A DNA stretch of 6,256 bases from Peptococcaceae bacterium BRH_c23 (GTDB lineage: Bacteria; Bacillota_B; Desulfitobacteriia; Desulfitobacteriales; Desulfitobacteriaceae), in contig LADV01000152.1 in NCBI GenBank assembly GCA_000961805.1, forward strand, positions 1 through 6,256, given 5' to 3'. The notes below the pieces were generated by a model. The model searched no databases and was not told the DNA's origin. It saw only the letters and a list, made by a program, of their open reading frames with translations. Shown piece after piece: positions 1 to 6,017 of this stretch (position 1 is its first letter; each line of letters starts with the position of its first letter). A program made the translations under genes and the position numbers.

Positions 1-82
1 GACACTACCTATAAGGAGCTTTAACTTGGTCGGATTTGATAATATTAGTCGCTATCTTTTAAATAAAAATCGACAACACTCT

Positions 83-832
83 TTATGATACCCACCAATC
101 TTCATATCTGAGGTTAAAAGTAAACCCATACCAAAATGAACCTGCGCCACTCATAGCGACAAATCTCCATCTTAGTGAAGCTTGAGCAGGAGTAGTTCCA
201 ATTTGTGCTTGTCTGTCCATTGTTAAAGTTTCAGTGTTTGTTTGTCCACCTACACCCCAACTCATTGGGCTGGAAATAGAATTAATTATACTCCTACCAG
301 TATAAAAATCCGACGCCGTTGTAAAGCTGCATTGAAATCCTCCGCCAGTTACAATAAAGTCATGTTGTATCCATATACTATAATTGTTAAAACCACTTGT
401 CCGAACAATTTGTTCTGAGTTTTTATCTTTGTTGTTGATTAATTTATCAACAACTTTTTTATCGCCAATAGCATCTAACAGTTTTTGTTCATTTTCAGGA
501 ATAATATTAATTGTAGATGTTTTGCAATATGAACCGTCAGGGAAAACATATTTTTTTTCCGAATCAATGTTCGACAAAGAAAAATAATCTTTAGGTATAG
601 CTTTTAGTTTTTCCGGGTTAATTGAATCAATTAATTCCCCATTCATAATTTTTTGTATAAGTAATTCTTGTTTATCCTTTGCTAGTCCCTCAGAATTAAG
701 TTTCGCCTTTAACTCACTAATTTCTTTGTCATTTAATTTACTAGAATTTGCTTGAGCACCATACGCAGGAATTACAGACAGAAGCATTACCAAACAAAGT
801 CCCAATACAACAAAAAAACTTCTCTTTTTCAT
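83..832 (-). CDS. Secreted protein of unknown function
   Basis: I do not recognise a named family. The product is 249 residues if it starts at the ATG at 832. That start is preferred over the ATG at 853 because AGGAAGG (845-839) lies 6 bases upstream of it, and because it places a classic signal peptide at the very N-terminus: MKKR, then a hydrophobic core of about 18 residues, then AYGAQA as a likely signal peptidase I site. There is no lipobox cysteine at that site and no later membrane segment. After the signal comes a charged, Lys/Glu-rich helical region of about 100 residues containing INPEKLKAIPKDYF and FPDGS. I have an impression that this pattern recurs in secreted Firmicute proteins of unknown function, but this is memory only. 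The C-terminal 90 residues are rich in Gly, Ser, Thr and aromatics and look like beta sheet, ending in YEDWWVS. It lies downstream of the quorum-sensing operon on the same strand but behind that operon's terminator, so it should have its own promoter. No promoter is convincing. No terminator is visible in the 82 bases after its stop. Confidence 0.8.
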   Translation of the reverse strand: MKKRSFFVVLGLCLVMLLSVIPAYGAQANSSKLNDKEISELKAKLNSEGLAKDKQELLIQKIMNGELIDSINPEKLKAIPKDYFSLSNIDSEKKYVFPDGSYCKTSTINIIPENEQKLLDAIGDKKVVDKLINNKDKNSEQIVRTSGFNNYSIWIQHDFIVTGGGFQCSFTTASDFYTGRSIINSISSPMSWGVGGQTNTETLTMDRQAQIGTTPAQASLRWRFVAMSGAGSFWYGFTFNLRYEDWWVS

Positions 833-838
833 TATACA

Positions 839-845
839 CCTTCCT
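839..845 (-). promoter_or_regulatory. Ribosome binding site fixing the secreted-protein start
   Basis: AGGAAGG read on the minus strand ends 6 bases before the ATG at 832. It lies inside the extra seven codons that a start at 853 would add, so the shorter reading is favoured. Confidence 0.7.
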
Positions 846-871
846 ATTTCCATATTTATTCGACCAATTCA

Positions 872-883
872 AATTGTACAATT
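872..883. promoter_or_regulatory. 12-bp palindrome upstream of the secreted-protein gene
   Basis: AATTGTACAATT is a perfect 12-base palindrome about 40 bases before the start codon at 832. This is where an operator or promoter element would sit. AT-rich palindromes of this size arise often by chance, and no clean -35/-10 pair could be assigned around it, so an operator role is only a possibility. Confidence 0.2.
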
Positions 884-1123
884 ATTTATCTGGCGAAATA
901 TGTCATAACATTCTAATTTTAACGAATCTTCTATTGATAACATTTTTAGAATAACTGGGAAGTATGTGGTGCAGTGGTTAGCACACTGTCCGGATGAAAA
1001 GAAAGGTCAGTTTGCAATATAGCCACTCGGAGTACGCACGGGTAATCAGGCCCAAGTCTTTGCTCAAGGGACAACTAACAAATAATTCCCTCCCTTTCTA
1101 AATCTCCCTTCACAAATATCCCC

Positions 1124-1150
1124 AGTAGGTGTAGTATAAAAATACCTACT
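1124..1150. repeat. Inverted repeat (hairpin)
   Basis: AGTAGGTGT (1124-1132) pairs with ATACCTACT (1142-1150) over nine positions with one G-T wobble, around a 9-base A-rich loop. It is not followed by a T-tract on either strand, so it is not an obvious terminator. It sits 18 bases from a second, longer hairpin. Confidence 0.4.
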
Positions 1151-1167
1151 ATTTTGTGTAGGGGCGA

Positions 1168-1217
1168 ACGCCTTCAGATCACTTGTTACTTTGCAGGTAT
1201 TGATGATCTGGGGGCGT
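1168..1217 (+). repeat. Long inverted repeat, 14-bp stem
   Basis: ACGCCTTCAGATCA (1168-1181) pairs with TGATCTGGGGGCGT (1204-1217) across 14 positions with two adjacent G-U wobbles and a 22-base loop. The wobbles are valid pairs only in plus-strand RNA. On the minus strand they become C-A mismatches, so if the structure acts as RNA the plus strand is favoured. The arm is preceded by TGTAGGGGCGAACGCC, which resembles dispersed intergenic repeats I recall from some Firmicutes. Whether this element is repeated elsewhere cannot be seen from one window. A small non-coding RNA, a decayed mobile-element end or chance are all possible. Confidence 0.4.
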
Positions 1218-1372
1218 CTCTATTTAAATAGCGAAAGCCATTCAAATACTTGTTAACAATCTATTAGGCAACGACTAAAATCTGGTTATCTTGAAAACTA
1301 TTGTCATTTGGTTTACTAGATTATAACTTATTGCAATAATTTTAACCACGTACCAAAGTACAGGTACCAATT

Positions 1373-1400
1373 AAAAAATGCCTGTACCTAAGTACAGGCA
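1373..1400 (-). terminator. Intrinsic terminator of the com operon
   Basis: On the minus strand a perfect 9-bp stem, TGCCTGTAC / GTACAGGCA (1400-1392 and 1387-1379), closes a 4-base loop. It is followed directly by six T residues (1378-1373). It lies about 80 bases past the comA stop codon and is oriented to end the comX-comQ-comP-comA transcript before the downstream secreted-protein gene. AGTACAGG also occurs as a direct repeat at 1357-1364. Confidence 0.85.
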
Positions 1401-1477
1401 TATAATCATACAGGCTTGATTAGAGATAATTTGTTGCATTTTTCCTTCTGAATTATCTAAACTTCTTAATATATGTT

Positions 1478-2176
1478 TCAATGTCTTTCAACCTCATTCA
1501 TCGACATCTCAGTCCAAACTGCAACCGCTTTTGAGCGAGATTTTACACTGAGTTTAAAAAGGATATTGCTTGTATGGTATTTTACAGTCCTGATTGTTAT
1601 ATCTAATGTCGAGGAAATTTCTTGATTGTTGAAACCCTTTACAATTAGATCCATGATTTCTTTTTCCCTGGAAGATAGTAATTCGCCAATATCAATAGGT
1701 TGTGATATTAAAGCTTGCTTATCTCCATTACTTCCTACAAATGCAAACTTCAAAAAAGGGGCCAAACCTTTTGAAAAGTATTCTTTTCCTTGTGCCACAA
1801 AAAAAACAGCCTCGATCATTTCCTTTTTGTTACATTCTTTTAATAGGAATCCATGAACATCTTTCTGCAGTGACTTTGTAAGATACCCTTTGGGATTAAG
1901 ACCTGTGAGCATAATAATCTTTACTTTCGGGTTTATAGATTTTATATCGTCTATTAAATTGATTCCTGAGCAGTCCGGCAAGCTAATATCAAGCAATATA
2001 ATATCAGGTGTTTTTGATCTTAAGAGGGTTAGGCATTGATTTCCATCGTTTGCGATTCCCACTATCTCCAGATTCGTTTCCGACGAGAGTAAAGAAACAG
2101 TGCCTTCCGCAAAAAGGGTATGGTCATCAACTACTAATACTTTTATATTTTCTGATTTTTCATTACCCATAGACAT
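1478..2176 (-). CDS. comA: ComA-type response regulator (REC-LuxR HTH)
   Basis: This is the transcription factor of the ComX quorum-sensing pathway, phosphorylated by ComP. It has 232 residues, slightly longer than the roughly 214 of B. subtilis ComA. An N-terminal receiver domain (about 11-125) carries the acidic pair D17-D18, the predicted phospho-acceptor D63 in LLDISLP, T91 and K113 in LLKE, all at the expected positions. A LuxR/NarL-type helix-turn-helix (about 165-225) contains LLSSREKEIMDLIVKG and NNQEISSTLDITIRTVKYH. The ATG at 2176 is chosen for its strong ribosome binding site; a second ATG at 2170 is a less well placed alternative. It is the last gene of the operon, 11 bases after the comP stop and before an intrinsic terminator. 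The symbol rests on the four-gene context, since the domain pair alone is common in NarL-family regulators. No copy of the B. subtilis ComA box (TTGCGG-N4-CCGCAA) was seen in the window, so its DNA target may differ. Confidence 0.88.
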   Translation of the reverse strand: MSMGNEKSENIKVLVVDDHTLFAEGTVSLLSSETNLEIVGIANDGNQCLTLLRSKTPDIILLDISLPDCSGINLIDDIKSINPKVKIIMLTGLNPKGYLTKSLQKDVHGFLLKECNKKEMIEAVFFVAQGKEYFSKGLAPFLKFAFVGSNGDKQALISQPIDIGELLSSREKEIMDLIVKGFNNQEISSTLDITIRTVKYHTSNILFKLSVKSRSKAVAVWTEMSMNEVERH

Positions 2177-2183
2177 TTTTTAT

Positions 2184-2190
2184 CTCCTTA
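2184..2190 (-). promoter_or_regulatory. comA ribosome binding site overlapping the comP stop
   Basis: TAAGGAG (2190-2184) lies 7 bases before the comA ATG, and its first three bases are the TAA stop of comP. Ribosomes finishing comP therefore end on the comA initiation signal, which suggests coupled production of kinase and regulator. Confidence 0.8.
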
Positions 2191-4545
2191 TCTCGGAATA
2201 GAAGCTTTCAGGATAGTTCCTTGATGAATTATGGAATTGATCTGAAGCTCACCACCAATGACTTGGAACCTTTCTTTCATACCAATCAAACCAAAATGTT
2301 CACTTGATATTGGCCATTCATCTATCTTGCGAATATCAAACCCATTGCCAAAATCTCTAATGCTCAATTCAATCTCAGAATCGCTGAGCTTGATGTAAAT
2401 GTTTGTCTTGCTCGAACCTGAGTGTTTTACGGCATTCGTTATCCCTTCCTGTATAAAGCGGTAAGCGGCTAATTCTACTTCTTCCTTCAGTCGTACTCCT
2501 TCACTAATACCTACTGTTTCTAGAGAAATAAGCACCGACTCATTTTCCATTTTCTCTTCGCACAAAATTTGGATGGCATTCAGCAATCCTAAATCGTTTA
2601 AGGATGGTGGACGTAAATCACTGCATATTGAACGTAGTTCAAAGTTCAAGTTTTTAACTACTTCTCGCATATGAGCAATTGCTTTGATAGGTTTGTCACA
2701 CTTTGCGCTTGGGCATTCCTCGGCAATATCGTCCAGCCACCGGTTTAGGTCTAAGGCTAACTGCAACGCGCCATCGTGAAGATCACGAGCCAATGATTTC
2801 CTCTCTTGCTCAATACTTTTAAACAAAGAACCAGTTATTCCATGAAGCCTCTGATTTCTTCGTTGTAAGTCAAGAGATCTTTGGGCCAAATCAATAATTT
2901 CTTTCGATAAGTCCTTGATAACAAACGTAGTCATTAGGCGTTGAGCCAATTGACTCGAAATCAACGTAACTAATGGAAGTTCATTATATTCAAATTTGAC
3001 GCGGGAATTACGGTGGCCTAAAAATATTCCACAAGTAAAATTATTAGAAACTAAGGGAATATATAGTTCGACTGAAGAATCATCAGGAAATCTTTTTACT
3101 TCTAAATTAATCCTTTGATCAGCTTGAAAATACTCCTCCAGTTCGATTTGTTCACTTGGTTTTTCCAAGAATATTCCTACAGCTTTCTTATGGTACCCTC
3201 CTTTGTCATCTTCTACAACAATTAAAGCCCCCTCGATCATTAGACTCTTCACCACTTCTTCTAATAGCCGGTCTTCTTCATTAATAGAAATTAGTCTTTC
3301 GTTCAGCTTGAGTACACTTCTTTTAATACCTCGATTTCCTTCCAAAGGTGCGAATTTTTCAATTTGCTTACTGATCGCAACTCTAATAAAGCTAGAACAA
3401 ATAATGAACGACATTGTTAAAGTTAGTGTGGCAAGATACACTTCCAGATTTAAGGTAGTTACTAATTTCGAAGTAAGGAGAATATACGAGACAACAATGC
3501 TAACTATTACTCCCGTAACAAAAAATGAAATTATTAAACCTAAGAGCCGACGACTATCTGGTAAATACTTATGGACGATGACATAGTACAAAGTTGCAGG
3601 AACAGCAGAAATAAATAAATAACTAACCTTTGTGTTCACAATTGGTTGAAATTCAAATATGACAGGTACCGCCGTTAATAGAAAATACGGCAAGAACCCT
3701 ATCGCCAGGCCCAAAAGTAAAATATTTACTTGGTTTTTTTCCGGTTTATCGTTTGGCAACTTAAATAACGTAGCCAGATTCCAAAGAACTAATAAAACGC
3801 CTATAATCAAATTTGACAACACTAGTCTTTTTAATGGACTATCAAAATGTATTAAACTGACAGATTGCAAAATGGTTAGAATAAATATTAATATCAACAC
3901 CGAGGCAAACACAAGCCGTCCAAACTTATTTATTTGATTTCTATTTTCGCTTGGAAAAAATGAAAATAATTGAATAAGAAACAAAGGTACTGACGACAAG
4001 GTTATGTATTCTAATTCCCTGGCAAAGATCAAATCACGACTTGAAGCTGGAGCTATGACGATTGCCAAACCAATAAACAAGTTTAACCAAAATAAAGCAC
4101 GCGCTTGATCCAAAAAGGGCCGCATATACCATGTAATAAATCCTATAATCCAAAAAACAACCCCCAAGATTATCATAGGCATTTCACTTAATAATTTCAG
4201 AAGAACTGTACTTTTAGGTATTTCGATAATGCTATCTGTTGATTGGTCTACCCTTTTGTATTGTATAGAAGATGCCCCTTCCGCCTGACTCCATTTTTGA
4301 ACAAAGCGGTACTCCCCTGTATCTTGATTGTTAATTCTTAATATCTGGTCCCCGACTCGTATCCCTAATTTGTACCCTTCACCATGAGGATCACTTAAAG
4401 TCACAATCCATCTTCCGTTTACGGTCATAAGATCAAGCCCTACATAAGCTTGATTACTAATAGCTATAGTATATAAGAGTGATAACAAAACAAAGGCGGC
4501 ACTCGCAATGTAATATGCTTGCCGCCTAAACACCTTCTTCAACAA
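2188..4545 (-). CDS. comP: ComP-type membrane histidine kinase, ComX receptor
   Basis: This is the sensor kinase for the modified ComX pheromone and donates phosphate to ComA. It has 785 residues, close to the size of B. subtilis ComP. A first membrane helix (about 11-30) is followed by a PDZ-like segment (about 40-110, with GYKLGIRVGDQILRINNQ). About nine more hydrophobic segments lie between 119 and 390. A GAF-like linker (about 405-540) and a helical stretch (about 541-580) lead to a HisKA_3 dimerisation domain. Its phospho-acceptor is H590 in ERKSLARDLHDGALQ. The HATPase domain shows the N box FIQEGITNAVKHS (N704), G1 RDFGNGF (731-736) and G2 FGLIGMKERF. The start is TTG at 4545, or possibly the next codon, TTG at 4542. 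The first internal Met is residue 40 and would remove the first helix, so it is unlikely. The start overlaps the last 20 bases of comQ in another frame, with AGAGAAG upstream as a modest ribosome binding site, which points to translational coupling. Confidence 0.9.
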   Translation of the reverse strand: MLKKVFRRQAYYIASAAFVLLSLLYTIAISNQAYVGLDLMTVNGRWIVTLSDPHGEGYKLGIRVGDQILRINNQDTGEYRFVQKWSQAEGASSIQYKRVDQSTDSIIEIPKSTVLLKLLSEMPMIILGVVFWIIGFITWYMRPFLDQARALFWLNLFIGLAIVIAPASSRDLIFARELEYITLSSVPLFLIQLFSFFPSENRNQINKFGRLVFASVLILIFILTILQSVSLIHFDSPLKRLVLSNLIIGVLLVLWNLATLFKLPNDKPEKNQVNILLLGLAIGFLPYFLLTAVPVIFEFQPIVNTKVSYLFISAVPATLYYVIVHKYLPDSRRLLGLIISFFVTGVIVSIVVSYILLTSKLVTTLNLEVYLATLTLTMSFIICSSFIRVAISKQIEKFAPLEGNRGIKRSVLKLNERLISINEEDRLLEEVVKSLMIEGALIVVEDDKGGYHKKAVGIFLEKPSEQIELEEYFQADQRINLEVKRFPDDSSVELYIPLVSNNFTCGIFLGHRNSRVKFEYNELPLVTLISSQLAQRLMTTFVIKDLSKEIIDLAQRSLDLQRRNQRLHGITGSLFKSIEQERKSLARDLHDGALQLALDLNRWLDDIAEECPSAKCDKPIKAIAHMREVVKNLNFELRSICSDLRPPSLNDLGLLNAIQILCEEKMENESVLISLETVGISEGVRLKEEVELAAYRFIQEGITNAVKHSGSSKTNIYIKLSDSEIELSIRDFGNGFDIRKIDEWPISSEHFGLIGMKERFQVIGGELQINSIIHQGTILKASIPR

Positions 4546-5494
4546 GTTTAATCATCTTCTCTTTGCGTTTTTTCGGAACGGGCATTGCCTGAATTATTTC
4601 CATTGACTTTTCCTTAGATAGTTCATACATCACTCTGCAGTAATGTACAGCCCCTTCACCTATGGCCAGTTGTTTTAAGCATCTTTGTTCTTCCTTCCCG
4701 AACATTTCCGACCCGTTGCCTTTCATTTGAGATAATTCTTTGAACTTTTCGGCTTTTTTACCGTTAAGAATATTCAAAAGGTAGACATAGGGCAGGGTTT
4801 TTTTATTATTAACAAAATCCTTTTTCTTTTCGAAGTTTAGAAAGTCATTTAAATCATTTCTGATTTGGCTCATGATACCCAGGTTTGTCCCAAACTGTTC
4901 TAATTGAAGCACCAACGATTCGGACGCACCACCTAAGGTTGCTCCGATTTTACAGGCACAGGCCGTTAAACTTCCTGACTTTCGCTTGATCAGCTCAAAA
5001 TACTGATCAATCGAAATTTGCTCACGAGTGTCAAATAGAACTTCTTGGAATTGACCATCACTGGCCGTTATCCACATATGGCTCAGCATTTGGCTAACTT
5101 CCCTGTAAAGTTTGCTATCTCTACCATCAGGTAACATCGCAACAGCCTTACTGCTCAAATTACTTAAACAGATAGCAAGGTTTAGAGCGTTAGCGGTGGC
5201 GATTTGACGCCAAGGTAGATCATCATTATCCTGATCTTGAATATCATCAAAAATATCGGCCGCCAGGGCAGATAATTCCATGGCAATTGCTCCTGGCAAC
5301 GCGACTTCTGACCCTCCGCTAACACACTCACAATTCATTAACGTTAAGTGGGCCCATTTATATAGTTCTCCGTCATTGCAGTCGGCGTTCAACGAGGAAT
5401 TAATCATTTGTAACATTTCCGGACTAAGTTTGGCCCTTGTTAGAATTTCAGTAATTTTAGCAGAAATAACTTGATCCATCTGAAAGTTAACCAC
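4526..5494 (-). CDS. comQ: ComQ-type isoprenyl transferase for ComX
   Basis: This is a cytoplasmic polyprenyl-synthase-fold enzyme. In the ComQ family it attaches a geranyl or farnesyl group to the C-terminal Trp of ComX and is needed to produce mature pheromone. It has 322 residues from GTG 5494, or 317 from ATG 5479; B. subtilis ComQ has about 299. The first aspartate-rich motif is D83-D84-I-Q-D87 (DDxxD) within LAADIFDDIQDQDNDD. The second is N213-D214-L-N-D217 in QIRNDLNDF. RKSGSL (171-176) matches the conserved KxG region between them. The start is unsettled: GTG 5494 is 3 bases after the comX stop but has no clear ribosome binding site, whereas ATG 5479 has AAAGTGG 11 bases upstream. 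The longest form is given. Housekeeping prenyl diphosphate synthases share the fold, but the position between comX and comP and the weak second Asp motif (N in place of the first D) favour ComQ. Confidence 0.88.
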   Translation of the reverse strand: MVNFQMDQVISAKITEILTRAKLSPEMLQMINSSLNADCNDGELYKWAHLTLMNCECVSGGSEVALPGAIAMELSALAADIFDDIQDQDNDDLPWRQIATANALNLAICLSNLSSKAVAMLPDGRDSKLYREVSQMLSHMWITASDGQFQEVLFDTREQISIDQYFELIKRKSGSLTACACKIGATLGGASESLVLQLEQFGTNLGIMSQIRNDLNDFLNFEKKKDFVNNKKTLPYVYLLNILNGKKAEKFKELSQMKGNGSEMFGKEEQRCLKQLAIGEGAVHYCRVMYELSKEKSMEIIQAMPVPKKRKEKMIKLVEEGV

Positions 5495-5497
5495 TTT

Positions 5498-5695
5498 TTA
5501 TGCCCATAAACCTAGTGGTAAAGTTCCAAGAGTCACAACATCCCCAGATATCTCATATTCAGAAAAAACCCTTTGGATGATAGTAATTTCATTAGTCTTT
5601 AGTTCTGCCGAAGGTATCCCGTGTTCTCGCGAGAACATACTTTTAGGATTCTTGACTAAATCATGGACCAATTCTGCAATACTTTGATTGCTCAT
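5498..5695 (-). CDS. comX: ComX pheromone precursor
   Basis: This is the 65-residue precursor of the quorum-sensing pheromone. The N-terminal half has the ComX-family pattern IAELVHDLVKNPKSM followed by a helical stretch ending in EITIIQRVFSEYE. The C-terminus is GDVVTLGTLPLGLWA, with the only tryptophan of the protein at position 64 of 65. In known ComX proteins a Trp within a few residues of the C-terminus is isoprenylated by ComQ, and a short C-terminal peptide containing it is released. Here Trp is second-last, followed only by Ala. The ATG at 5695 is supported by GAAAGGGTG (5711-5703), about 9 bases upstream of the ATG. It lies upstream of comQ rather than downstream as in Bacillus. The cleavage point and prenyl group cannot be read from sequence. 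Short, highly variable precursors are typical, so low similarity outside the motifs is expected. Confidence 0.88.
   Translation of the reverse strand: MSNQSIAELVHDLVKNPKSMFSREHGIPSAELKTNEITIIQRVFSEYEISGDVVTLGTLPLGLWA
5622..5637. repeat. 16-bp perfect palindrome inside comX
   Basis: TGTTCTCGCGAGAACA is perfectly palindromic and lies in the codons for residues 20-25 (MFSREH) of ComX. As RNA it could form a 6-bp stem with a CGCG loop near the start of the operon message. As DNA it could bind a dimeric regulator. It is not the usual Firmicute LexA box, whose half-sites run GAAC...GTTC. Coding constraint or chance cannot be excluded. Confidence 0.4.
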
Positions 5696-5702
5696 TTTTT
5701 AA

Positions 5703-5711
5703 CACCCTTTC
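5703..5711 (-). promoter_or_regulatory. comX ribosome binding site
   Basis: GAAAGGGTG on the minus strand has its AAAGGG core ending 9 bases before the ATG at 5695. It supports the 65-residue reading of ComX. Confidence 0.6.
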
Positions 5712-5748
5712 TTAATTGGAAATTTCTTCAGAATTGTATTTATGGCAA

Positions 5749-5776
5749 TTTATAGAAGGTTTCTTCCTAATGTTCA
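5749..5776 (-). promoter_or_regulatory. Candidate sigma-A promoter of the com operon
   Basis: TGAACA (5776-5771, four of six matches to TTGACA) and TATAAA (5754-5749, five of six to TATAAT) are separated by 16 bases. Transcription would start near 5742 and give a leader of roughly 45 bases before comX. The -35 match is weak. In AT-rich DNA such pairs occur by chance, and an alternative lies about 65 bases upstream. Confidence 0.35.
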
Positions 5777-5810
5777 CGGATTCAATTCAACTTGCTAAAA
5801 AGCCACAAAA

Positions 5811-5824
5811 GCTATAAATATAGC
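5811..5824 (-). promoter_or_regulatory. Dyad with extended -10 motif upstream of comX
   Basis: GCTATA-AA-TATAGC is a 6+6 inverted repeat with a 2-base centre. On the minus strand it contains TATATT (5822-5817) preceded by TG-C, an extended -10 element; the -35 position (TTTTTA) is poor. It could be a second promoter, or an operator about 35 bases upstream of the candidate -35 at 5776. That is a reasonable position for an activator such as ComA. It does not match the B. subtilis ComA box. Confidence 0.25.
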
Positions 5825-5992
5825 ACGTTCTTCCCCCCCTAAAAAAGGCAGTAAATATCTTCTATTTGCTCTTTTATTAATTCCTTTCAATTGTTTTCTT
5901 TTCCTGCTGTGAAACTTAGCTTATCCTGTCGCATGAGAACAAATTAGTGTTTCATTTGGATTATTGATAAGTTGGTGTCAGGGAAGGCTCCG

Positions 5993-6017
5993 AAAAACTC
6001 ATGTTTTTCTAGTTTTT
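5993..6017 (-). terminator. Weak AT-rich hairpin after the right-edge gene
   Basis: AAAAACT and AGTTTTT pair over 7 bases around an 11-base loop. The hairpin begins within the last codons and stop of the upstream partial gene, and its own 3' arm is T-rich. With only one G-C pair in the stem it would be a poor terminator. If it does not stop transcription, the upstream gene could read into comX. Confidence 0.2.

Larger units (their letters stand above)
884..1372. other. Intergenic region without a recognisable gene
   Basis: No open frame here has both a start codon with a ribosome binding site and a credible protein. From about 960 to 1070 the base composition is richer in G and C than the flanks. 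This part contains small inverted repeats such as CAGTG/CACTG (972-976 and 984-988) and ACTGTCC/GGTCAGT (one mismatch). Its 5' part resembles a tRNA D-arm (GTGC, 8-base loop, GCAC), but no anticodon or T-arm follows. On the minus strand a frame of about 39 codons is open here without a start. From 1124 to 1217 there are two longer hairpins, listed separately. The remainder (about 1220-1372) is AT-rich and featureless apart from TATTTAAATA. Confidence 0.5.
5712..6008. other. Leader/intergenic region of the com operon
   Basis: These AT-rich 300 bases separate the upstream gene from comX. Apart from the two candidate promoter elements there is a run of seven C (5833-5839), which is seven G on the transcribed strand. 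The only small minus-strand reading frame with a possible ribosome binding site is 31 codons from TTG 5890, and I do not support it as a gene. No degQ-like small gene, which precedes comQ in B. subtilis, is recognisable. Confidence 0.5.

Noticed and set aside
2..88. Plus-strand open frame of 28 codons from the left edge, ending in RQHSL, possibly the tail of a convergent gene
   Set aside because: It is too short to support, has no recognisable motif, and an open run of this length is not unlikely by chance. It would need sequence to the left.
969..1020. Possible tRNA gene starting with a D-arm-like hairpin
   Set aside because: After the D-arm no 5-bp anticodon stem with a 7-base loop can be formed, and no T-arm (GGTTCGA-like) or acceptor pairing is present.
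1424..1458. Inverted repeat AGATAATT/AATTATCT after comA as a first terminator
   Set aside because: The stem is AT-only apart from one G-C pair, the loop is 19 bases, and no T-tract follows. The perfect hairpin at 1379-1400 is far better.
3203..3586. 127-codon plus-strand frame opposite comP
   Set aside because: It lies entirely within comP, which has a full domain structure. The frame has low-complexity Ser/Leu composition typical of an antisense shadow.
5795..5890. 31-codon minus-strand frame from TTG upstream of comX, with AGGAAAAG before it
   Set aside because: It has a non-ATG start, a G7 run and no recognisable protein pattern, and it covers the candidate promoter dyad. Frames this short are common by chance in AT-rich DNA.
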